Part shown: in pieces, positions 35,619 to 42,195 of the stretch
Layout: every line of letters begins with the position of its first letter
Numbering within the stretch: position 1 is the first letter of the stretch
Source of the DNA: an uncultured Clostridium sp.
Lineage (GTDB): Bacteria > Bacillota > Clostridia > Lachnospirales > Lachnospiraceae
Direction of reading: 5' to 3'
NCBI GenBank assembly: GCA_900549235.1
Contig: URNT01000012.1
Coordinates: forward strand, 1 to 64,000
Length of the DNA stretch: 64,000 nt
Program-made: the position numbers and the translations under genes
The notes under the pieces: generated by a model
Told to the model about the DNA's origin: nothing
The model's database searches: none
What the model saw: the letters and a program-made list of their open reading frames with translations, nothing else

Positions 35619-36780
35619 GCTGGCTCTCAGGAGCATATGGAGCAATAAGATGCGCTCCTTCCTCACGATGCTGGGAATTATCATCGGTGTTGCCGCCGTT
35701 ATTATCCTGGTAAGTATTGTTAACGGCTATATGGGATCGGTGGTGGACAGCTTTGCCAGCATGGGCGTAAACCAGATTTCAGTCAATGTGACCAATCTGA
35801 CCTCACGGTCCCTGGATGAGGATCAGATGTATGAGTTTTATGAGGAAAATAAAGATCTGTTCGCTCAGATGAGCCCCAATGTATCAGTGACTACTACCGT
35901 AAAGCATGGCACAGATGAGATGGACTACACCAGTGTAGGAGGCTACAGCGAGGAATATCTGGCTCTGAAGGGCTACGAGCTGGAGGCAGGGAGAAATATT
36001 TCCTATGCGGATATTGTTTCCAGGCAGAAGGTATGTGTCATCGGCGCCTATGTGGCCCAGCAGCTCTACGGAAGCGCCCAGAGTGCTGTGGATCAGACCA
36101 TCAAGATCGGAGGCTATGCCTTTAAGGTGATCGGAGTGGTGGAGCCTCAGGACGAGGATGATATGGACGAGGGAGGCACCGACGATTTTGTATGGCTTCC
36201 CTACAGTGTGGCGATTAAGATGTCCCGGAACGCGGTGATCAGCAATTATACCTTTACTTCCGTAGATACCTCTTATTCAGATGAGTGTACAGATGCTCTG
36301 GAGAGCTTTTTGTTTGAAATCTTTAAGGATGATGATCTGTACAACGTAACAGCCATGAGTGAGATGCTGGATTCTCTTAATGAGCAGATTGCCCTTATGA
36401 GCGGTATGCTTGGAGGAATTGCGGGAATCTCTCTGCTGGTTGCAGGAGTGGGAGTTATGAATATCATGCTTGTATCTGTAACAGAGCGGACCAGGGAGAT
36501 CGGTATCCGCAAGTCCCTGGGAGCGGATAAGGGAACGATCATGCAGCAGTTTGTCATCGAGGCCGCTGTGACCAGCTCCCTGGGCGGTGTAATCGGTATT
36601 ATCATCGGCTGTGTGGCCACCACCCTGATCGGCAGGGCCATGGGAATTACTGCCACGCCCACCATGGGGGCAGTGCTGGTATCCTTTGGAGTATCGGTAG
36701 GGATCGGGCTCCTCTTTGGATATATGCCTGCCAGCCGGGCGGCAAATTTAAACCCCATTGATGCATTGAGAAGTGAATAA
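35602..36780 (+). CDS. MacB/FtsX-type ABC permease
   Basis: 392 residues. The family topology is clear: one N-terminal helix (about 20-43, LTMLGIIIGVAAVIILVSIVNGY), a large extracytoplasmic MacB-PCD domain (about 45-260) and three C-terminal helices (about 275-385), with TREIGIRKSLGADKGTI and PASRAANLNPIDALR at the end. Together with the ATPase and the adaptor it forms a MacAB-like tripartite exporter; in a Gram-positive cell no outer-membrane partner is needed. The cargo is unknown; the SLH protein of the same operon is a candidate partner (inference). Confidence 0.93.
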   Translation: MLQSFKLALRSIWSNKMRSFLTMLGIIIGVAAVIILVSIVNGYMGSVVDSFASMGVNQISVNVTNLTSRSLDEDQMYEFYEENKDLFAQMSPNVSVTTTVKHGTDEMDYTSVGGYSEEYLALKGYELEAGRNISYADIVSRQKVCVIGAYVAQQLYGSAQSAVDQTIKIGGYAFKVIGVVEPQDEDDMDEGGTDDFVWLPYSVAIKMSRNAVISNYTFTSVDTSYSDECTDALESFLFEIFKDDDLYNVTAMSEMLDSLNEQIALMSGMLGGIAGISLLVAGVGVMNIMLVSVTERTREIGIRKSLGADKGTIMQQFVIEAAVTSSLGGVIGIIIGCVATTLIGRAMGITATPTMGAVLVSFGVSVGIGLLFGYMPASRAANLNPIDALRSE

Positions 36781-36789
36781 AGAAGAAAG

Positions 36790-36823
36790 AGGGCAGAGCG
36801 GAGAAATGATCCGGCTCTGCCCT
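36790..36823. terminator. Hairpin between convergent permease and DUF1576 genes
   Basis: AGGGCAGAGC (36790-36799) pairs perfectly with GCTCTGCCCT (36814-36823). T-runs are weak: TTCGTGTT on the + strand and CTTTCTTCTTT on the - strand. It is placed between two convergent genes and probably ends both transcripts. Confidence 0.65.
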
Positions 36824-36828
36824 TCGTG

Positions 36829-38271
36829 TTATCTGCGCCGGCTTTTTTCTATCAGGGCGATCATATCCTGGACGGCCAGGGTCTGGCTCTTCATGCGCAG
36901 CCTTGCCTTGGGGACATAGTGCTCCAGGATGGGAAGAAGGATCAGGGCGGTGATGCCGGTGGTAAGTCCCCCGTTGTAGAGGACAAAGCCGCCGTGAAGC
37001 TCGCTGGTGGCTGTGCACATGGAGGCGCACATAAAGCCTGCCAGGATCCCGGCCCGCACCCCGTAGCGGCCTACAATGGGGCAGAGGCCTGTGGCAAAGG
37101 CCGCGCCGTTGATATAGCCCTGGGTGGTGACGGACCAGGTCACTTCCCTGCCGTTTACATGGCAGAAAAAGGCGGTGACAAAGTAAAGAAGCTGGTAACC
37201 GGCGATAATGGGCCATACATTTTTGGGATGCTGCCCCATGGAGGTAAAGGTAAGTGCGGCCAGGATCACGCCGATGGTAGGGCCTGTAAAGCCGGCTCCC
37301 ATGGTAAAGCGCATGGCAAGGTTTAAGTAGAGAAGAAAGAGGCTGCCGTGGAGGCCGATGTTGATCAGGCACAGAGGCATCCCATATTTTTCTGAAAAAT
37401 CGCTGGAAAAGCCGGTATCCTTTACAAGCTTCCGGTAGCCCTTAAAGCTCCTGCCGTTTAGGAGCCAGCCAAGGAGCAGGCAGACGGCAAAGATAATGAT
37501 AAAAAACACATTGGCGTAAAGCTGGTAGGACTGGCCGAAATGCTGGTAGATATGGTTGCTCCTGTATACATTTCCCGGATGCTCCACTCCCATGGTGCGG
37601 TACATGAAATTATAGAGGAAAAAGCCAAAGAGGCCGAAGGCCAGGCCGCCGTTGTACAGGTTGTAGCCCTTGTGCCAGGCCTTCGCACCAGGAAGGATGG
37701 CAGGGACGATAAAGCCCAGCATCAAGCTGAAGCTCCCGGCCAGAAGGACGCCTGTGAGGGTAAGCTGGGCCTGGCCGAAGATAAAGTGCTCCTTTAAGGT
37801 ATAGCGGAATAAAAATTCGCTGATAAAGGGGGCGAAGGAGGTGGTAAACATACATACATGAAGGTTCCTCTTAAAATCCAGCTTTTTCAGTCTAAGATAC
37901 AAAAAGGGAGCCAGGAAGCAGGGCCACATATTCAGAAAATTCAGGCCGTAAAAGCAGTGGGCCACCACCAGAAAATATCCTGCCAGGGTATTGGCATGGG
38001 AATCCCCCTCTAAAAAATGCATAAACAGAAAGCAGGCCATACCGCAGGCCCCTGCGTTCAGCATGGCGCTGGCCAGTCCTCCGATGGCCAGATAATCGGT
38101 AACAAGAGGGCAGGGCGAGATCATGATCAGATACCAGTTTCGGAAAATGTCTGTGCCCACACCAGTGTAGAAAGCCGCCGCTACAGCGGAAAAAAGAAAG
38201 ATGAGTGAGAAGCCAAGAGCCACCCCGTTTATAAGGGTGCTGTTGGACGGACGCTGATGAATGTTTTTCAT
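36829..38271 (-). CDS. DUF1576 membrane protein
   Basis: 480 residues with about twelve membrane helices. It resembles DUF1576 proteins found in clostridia (GTDIFRNWYLIMISPCPLVTDYL shortened to key parts FRNW, SPCPLVTDY; GGxASAMLNAG; SMGQHPKNVWPI; NGAAFATGLCPIVGRYG). Function is not established; a transporter is likely from topology. AGGGGA precedes the ATG. It is divergent from the dipeptidase gene and the two promoters overlap, which suggests coordinated or alternating expression. Confidence 0.8.
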   Translation of the reverse strand: MKNIHQRPSNSTLINGVALGFSLIFLFSAVAAAFYTGVGTDIFRNWYLIMISPCPLVTDYLAIGGLASAMLNAGACGMACFLFMHFLEGDSHANTLAGYFLVVAHCFYGLNFLNMWPCFLAPFLYLRLKKLDFKRNLHVCMFTTSFAPFISEFLFRYTLKEHFIFGQAQLTLTGVLLAGSFSLMLGFIVPAILPGAKAWHKGYNLYNGGLAFGLFGFFLYNFMYRTMGVEHPGNVYRSNHIYQHFGQSYQLYANVFFIIIFAVCLLLGWLLNGRSFKGYRKLVKDTGFSSDFSEKYGMPLCLINIGLHGSLFLLYLNLAMRFTMGAGFTGPTIGVILAALTFTSMGQHPKNVWPIIAGYQLLYFVTAFFCHVNGREVTWSVTTQGYINGAAFATGLCPIVGRYGVRAGILAGFMCASMCTATSELHGGFVLYNGGLTTGITALILLPILEHYVPKARLRMKSQTLAVQDMIALIEKSRRR

Positions 38272-38304
38272 TTGTATTATCCCCTGTGAATATAAATATA
38301 ATCT

Positions 38305-38333
38305 ATTATAACCTTAATTGACAGATGTTGCAA
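38305..38333 (-). promoter_or_regulatory. Promoter of the DUF1576 gene
   Basis: On the - strand: TTGCAA (complement of 38328-38333), a 17-nt spacer and a perfect TATAAT (complement of 38305-38310). It lies 34 nt before the ATG and interleaves with the dipeptidase promoter on the other strand. Confidence 0.8.
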
Positions 38334-38346
38334 TTCGGGATAAAAT
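38318..38346 (+). promoter_or_regulatory. Promoter of the dipeptidase gene
   Basis: A perfect TTGACA (38318-38323), a 17-nt spacer and TAAAAT (38341-38346). It overlaps the divergent promoter by 16 bp, so two polymerases could not occupy both at once. Confidence 0.8.
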
Positions 38347-38399
38347 TTATCATAGGATATAGAGAAATGTATCTGAAAAAGAACAGGACGGTACCGTAT

Positions 38400-39383
38400 A
38401 TGAAGGCAGTAGATATGCATTGTGACACCATAGAGGCCATCTATGAGGCACACAGAAGGGGAGAAAATGCCTCTCTCAGGGAAAATGACAGGATGGTGGA
38501 TCTGAAGAAGCTGCGGGCCGGGGACTATGAGCTTCAGACCTTTGCTCTATTTACCCACCTGGAAAAGGCTGCAGGGCGGCCTTTTGAGTATTGTATGGAG
38601 CTTCTGGATACCTTTTATGAGGAGATGGAGGCACACAGGGAATGGATCGGCCCGGTGCGATGTTATGAGGATATATTGGAAAACAGAAGGCAGGGACGGA
38701 TGTCGGCTCTTTTATCCATCGAGGAGGGAGCTGTGTGCCAGGGAAAGCTGGCTCTTTTGCGGGATTTCTACCGGCTGGGGGTGCGGATGATGACTCTTAC
38801 CTGGAACTATCCCAATGAGCTTGGCTGGCCAAGCAGACGGAGCAGGAAGGAGGATGGCTCATGGCTGTGGCTTCCCGAGACAGAAAGAGGGCTGACAGAG
38901 ACAGGGCTTCTGTTTTTAGAGGAGATGGAGCGGCTGGGGATCATCATTGATGTGTCTCATCTGGGGGATGCGGGGATCCGGGATGTGCTCCTTCATACGA
39001 AAAAGCCTTTTGTGGCCAGCCATTCCAATGCAAGGGCTCTGAGGAATCACCCCAGGAATCTGACAGATGAGATGATCCGGCAGATCGGGACCCGGGGCGG
39101 GGTGATCGGGATCAATTACTGCCCCTATTTTCTGGAGGAAGGGGTGGAAACGAGCCGGATTTCCGGCATCCTTAAGCATATGGAGCATATAAAGAAGGTG
39201 GGCGGCATCGGGTGCCTGGGCCTGGGATCGGATTTTGACGGGATTGTGGGAGAGCTTGAGATAAAGGACGCCTCCTGCCTGCCTGCGCTTTCAGCGGCCA
39301 TGGAGAAGGCGGGATTCAGTACCGGTGAGATTGAAGCTGTGTTTGGTGGAAATGCGCTCCGCCTTTTTAAGGAGCTTTTGTAG
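38400..39383 (+). CDS. Membrane dipeptidase family protein (M19)
   Basis: 327 residues of the zinc peptidase family M19 (renal dipeptidase-like). Motifs include the metal ligands in DMHCDT near the N-terminus, SIEEGAV, the TWNYPNELG stretch, IDVSHLGDAGIRDVL, ASHSNARAL..HPRNLTDEMI and GLGSDFDG. It probably cleaves dipeptides, including D-amino-acid or wall-derived ones; the substrate is inferred. Start choice: translation from 38325 is ruled out because it precedes the -10. ATGs at 38367 and 38400 remain; 38400 gives the usual family N-terminus (MKAVDMHCDT) and has AGGACGG upstream, but 38367 cannot be excluded. Confidence 0.88.
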   Translation: MKAVDMHCDTIEAIYEAHRRGENASLRENDRMVDLKKLRAGDYELQTFALFTHLEKAAGRPFEYCMELLDTFYEEMEAHREWIGPVRCYEDILENRRQGRMSALLSIEEGAVCQGKLALLRDFYRLGVRMMTLTWNYPNELGWPSRRSRKEDGSWLWLPETERGLTETGLLFLEEMERLGIIIDVSHLGDAGIRDVLLHTKKPFVASHSNARALRNHPRNLTDEMIRQIGTRGGVIGINYCPYFLEEGVETSRISGILKHMEHIKKVGGIGCLGLGSDFDGIVGELEIKDASCLPALSAAMEKAGFSTGEIEAVFGGNALRLFKELL

Positions 39384-39385
39384 GT

Positions 39386-39446
39386 TTTACGAAAAATTTA
39401 CAATGGCATGGGGCGCATTTTACATTAATCTGGTATGCTGTTTACA
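39386..39446 (+). promoter_or_regulatory. Phased TTTACA repeats, probable PhoP/PhoB-type binding site and promoter
   Basis: TTTACG at 39386 and TTTACA at 39397, 39419 and 39441 start at exact multiples of 11 bp (11, 22 and 22). OmpR/PhoB-family regulators bind such direct repeats with 11-bp phasing. An extended -10 (TGGTATGCT, 39431-39439) lies between the last two, and its -35 position (39411-39416, GGGCGC) is very poor, as in activator-dependent Pho promoters. The gene for an OmpR/PhoB-type regulator starts 28 nt later, so autoregulation is likely (inference). Confidence 0.6.
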
Positions 39447-39474
39447 GAAGCGTGAGGAAAGGCAGGAGTAGATG

Positions 39475-40161
39475 ATGGACAGAATCTGCATCATAGAGGA
39501 TGATGAGAATATAAGGAATCTTTTAACCATTGCCCTGGAGGGCTTTGGTTATCAGGCGGAGGGCTACGAGACAGCTGAGGAGGGGCTTAAGGCGATCCAG
39601 AAGGACTGTCCTGCCCTGGTGATCTTTGACTGGATGCTGCCGGGGATGGACGGGGTGACTGCCATCCGCCAGATCCGGCAGACAGATGGGATCCGGGAGG
39701 TGCCCATCATGCTCCTCACTGCCAAAGAAAAGGAACTTGACAAGGTAGTGGGACTGGACTGCGGAGCCGATGACTATATGGTAAAGCCCTTCGGGGTCCT
39801 GGAACTTTCTGCCAGGATCCGCAGCCTGCTGCGCCGGGCAAAGAAGGAGGAGGGCAGGGATTTGTTATCTTACCAGGGCATTCTGGTAAATAAAAAGACC
39901 AGAGAGGTCCGGGTGGGAGAGAGGCTCTGCGAGCTGACTTTAAAGGAGTTTGAGCTTCTGGTCTATCTGATGGAGAACCAGGCCAGAGTGGTATCAAGGG
40001 ATGAGCTTTTGAACCAGATCTGGGGTTACGAATACGACGGGGAGACAAGAACTCTGGACATGCACATCCGTACCCTGCGCCAGAAGCTGGGGGAGGAGGG
40101 CGGCTCCCTCATCAAGACAGTCCGGGGCGTGGGCTACCGGCTGGTAAAGCCGGAGCTCTGA
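39475..40161 (+). CDS. OmpR/PhoB-family response regulator
   Basis: 228 residues. Receiver at 1-120 with acidic pair EDD (8-10), acceptor Asp52 (FDWMLPGMDG), Thr in LLTAK and Lys in VKPFG. A winged-helix DNA-binding domain occupies about 130-228 (LTLKEFELLVYLMENQ, VSRDELLNQIWGYEYDGETR shortened in the family to the recognition helix region, RTLRQKLGE, VRGVGYRL). The fold and motifs are closest to PhoB/PhoP and WalR types. Two adjacent ATGs exist; AGGAG is better spaced for the second. The kinase gene follows after 28 nt. Confidence 0.92.
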   Translation: MDRICIIEDDENIRNLLTIALEGFGYQAEGYETAEEGLKAIQKDCPALVIFDWMLPGMDGVTAIRQIRQTDGIREVPIMLLTAKEKELDKVVGLDCGADDYMVKPFGVLELSARIRSLLRRAKKEEGRDLLSYQGILVNKKTREVRVGERLCELTLKEFELLVYLMENQARVVSRDELLNQIWGYEYDGETRTLDMHIRTLRQKLGEEGGSLIKTVRGVGYRLVKPEL

Positions 40162-40189
40162 TCCCGGCACTGAAAAAAAGGAGAATACC

Positions 40190-41599
40190 ATGCGGAAAGA
40201 ACTTCTGAGAAAATTCATACTGGTACTTCTGGCGGCGCTGTTTATAAGCAGCGTCATCTTTTATGTTGCCAGCAGCACCATTATTCTGCGGACGGCAGAA
40301 CGAGAAATGATCTATACCCTCCAGGCTCTGGACAGTGTACTGGACTATGACGGGGATCTGATGGGGCAGATGGAGCGCCTGGAGCAGTTTACTGATGGAA
40401 ATACCAGCCGCGTCACCCTGATCAATACAGACGGTACGGTGGTGATGGATACAGACGCGGACGCAGGCGGGCTGGAAAACCATATGGACCGGGGGGAGGT
40501 GTCCGAGGCATTTAAAAATGGCACCGGCGCGGCCAGGCGTTTTTCTGAGACATTGAACAAAACCATGCTTTATACGGCCTACCGTTCCCCTCATTCGGAT
40601 ATGGTGCTGCGCCTGGCTGTGCCCTATCACGGGCTTCAGGAATACCTTCCTGTACTGCTGCCGGCTGTGGCAGTGAGCTTTCTGGCAGCCATGGCCTGCT
40701 CTGTGATTACTACCAGACGTTTTGTGGCCTCTGTGACCCGGCCTCTCAGCGATATTGCGAAGGAGATGCTGAAGGTAAAGGGAGATTATACGGAATTTCA
40801 TTTTGAGCAGTGCCGGTATCCGGAGATCAATGTGATCGCGGAAACCACTACTGCCATGGCAAAACATGTAAAGGACTATCTGACCCAGATTGAAAAGGAA
40901 AAGCATATCCGCCAGGAATTTTTCAGCAATGCCTCCCATGAGCTGAAGACCCCCATTACCTCCATCCGGGGCTATGCGGAGCTGTTAGAAAGCGGTATGA
41001 TCCAGGATGAGGCCATGAAGCTGGACTTTGCGAAGCGGATCAAAAAGGAGGCTGGAAATATGGCCGGGCTCATCAATGATATTCTGATGATCTCAAGGCT
41101 TGAGGCAAAGGACGCCCAGGTGGATCTTTCAGAGGTGCGCGTCAGCCTTCTCTTAGATGATATTATCGATCAGCTCAAGCCTCAGGCAGCCTCCAGCCAG
41201 GTGTTTGTCCACGGAGACTGTCAGCCTATTTGTATCCGTGCCAACCTCCAGCAGATGAAGGAGCTTATCGGAAACCTTCTCAGCAACGCCATCAAATACA
41301 ACCGTCCTGGCGGCCAGGTATGGGTCACTATCCGGGAGCAGGACGGCAATATGCTTTTAAAGGTGCGGGACAACGGTATGGGAATCCCCGAGGAAAGCAG
41401 GGACAGGATCTTTGAACGCTTCTACCGGGTAGACAAGGGACGCAGCCGCAAGCAGGGCGGTACCGGGCTGGGGCTTGCGATTGTAAAGCATATTGTGGGG
41501 TATTACCATGGCAGCATACGGGTGGAGTCGGAAGTGGACCAGGGGACGGAGTTTACTGTATCGATTCCAATGAAATGGGAGGAGGAAAAGAGCGAATGA
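40190..41599 (+). CDS. Membrane sensor histidine kinase, PhoR-like
   Basis: 469 residues. Two membrane helices (about 8-32 and 147-168) enclose an outside sensor of about 115 residues (NTSRVTLINTDGTVVMDTDAD suggests a small PAS-like/PDC fold). A HAMP-like linker (about 170-225) leads to HisKA with His250 (SNASHELKTPITSIRGYAELL) and the ATPase domain (LLSNAIKYNRPGG, DNGMGIPEESRDRIFERFYRVDKGRSR, GGTGLGLAIVKHI). It is the cognate kinase of the preceding regulator. The similarity to PhoR is general; a phosphate role is not proved. AAAGGAGAATACC sets the start. Confidence 0.92.
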   Translation: MRKELLRKFILVLLAALFISSVIFYVASSTIILRTAEREMIYTLQALDSVLDYDGDLMGQMERLEQFTDGNTSRVTLINTDGTVVMDTDADAGGLENHMDRGEVSEAFKNGTGAARRFSETLNKTMLYTAYRSPHSDMVLRLAVPYHGLQEYLPVLLPAVAVSFLAAMACSVITTRRFVASVTRPLSDIAKEMLKVKGDYTEFHFEQCRYPEINVIAETTTAMAKHVKDYLTQIEKEKHIRQEFFSNASHELKTPITSIRGYAELLESGMIQDEAMKLDFAKRIKKEAGNMAGLINDILMISRLEAKDAQVDLSEVRVSLLLDDIIDQLKPQAASSQVFVHGDCQPICIRANLQQMKELIGNLLSNAIKYNRPGGQVWVTIREQDGNMLLKVRDNGMGIPEESRDRIFERFYRVDKGRSRKQGGTGLGLAIVKHIVGYYHGSIRVESEVDQGTEFTVSIPMKWEEEKSE

Positions 41600-41638
41600 A
41601 TTCTATATGGGATACCGCTGATCGGCGCCCCTGCCGGT

Positions 41639-41734
41639 ATGCAGGCTATGAGGAGGGCAAGAGAGATCAGCCGGGAGATCAAGAGAGGCGCCTGCGCTGT
41701 GGATTATGAGGACGGAAGAGTGGTTTTAAAATAA
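41639..41734 (+). other. Possible small or decayed ORF coupled to the GNAT gene
   Basis: Between the kinase stop (41599) and the GNAT start (41734) there is a short frame ending in TAA at 41732-41734, overlapping the GNAT ATG (TAATG). From the ATG at 41639 it codes for 31 residues (MQAMRRAREISREIKRG...DGRVVLK); open reading continues upstream to the kinase stop with protein-like composition (GIPLIGAPAG). No clear ribosome site is seen. It may be the remnant of a larger gene or a coupling peptide. I do not recognise it. Confidence 0.3.
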
Positions 41735-42195
41735 TGGAGCATATCAGACTGCGGCCCTACCAGTCCTCAGACTGCCGGGCTTTAACAGAATTGTTTTACG
41801 AGACGGTACACACCGTAAACCGGAAGGATTATACACAGGCCCAGGCAGATGCCTGGGCAGACGGAAAGCCGGACCTGAAAGCCTGGGACCGTTCTCTTAA
41901 AGCACATAGAAGCCTGGTGGCAGAGGCTGACGGACAGATCGCCGGGTTTGGAGACATGGACTCAGATGGGTATCTGGACAGGCTCTATGTTCATAAGGAT
42001 TTCCAGGGCAGAGGCATCGCTTCGGCGGTCTGCGATGCCCTGGAGGCCGGCTGCCGGGCACAAATGTTTCTGACCCACGCCTCGATTACGGCCCGCCCGT
42101 TTTTTGAGGCCAGAGGCTACAAGGTCATAAAGGAGCAGCAGGTAGAGCGAAAGGGTCTGCTCCTTACAAATTTTGTAATGGAAAAACAGCGGTAA
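41734..42195 (+). CDS. GNAT-family N-acetyltransferase
   Basis: 153 residues. Typical GNAT layout: IRLRPYQSSDCRALTELFYETV at the start (N-terminal strand and helices; shortened motif RPYQSSD), acetyl-CoA loop VHKDFQGRGIASAVCDALE (Q/R-x-x-G-x-G/A) at about 89-105 and the C-terminal FFEARGYKVIKEQQVERKG. It resembles the YafP/putative acetyltransferase branch. Substrate unknown. Its 3' end overlaps the convergent LacI-PfkB gene by 32 bp, with no terminator between. Its start overlaps a short upstream frame (TAATG). Confidence 0.88.
   Translation: MEHIRLRPYQSSDCRALTELFYETVHTVNRKDYTQAQADAWADGKPDLKAWDRSLKAHRSLVAEADGQIAGFGDMDSDGYLDRLYVHKDFQGRGIASAVCDALEAGCRAQMFLTHASITARPFFEARGYKVIKEQQVERKGLLLTNFVMEKQR

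Noticed and set aside
38325..38399. Longer N-terminus for the dipeptidase
   Set aside because: The frame start at 38325 lies inside the promoter, upstream of the -10, so it cannot be translated from that transcript. An ATG at 38367 remains possible but is less family-like.
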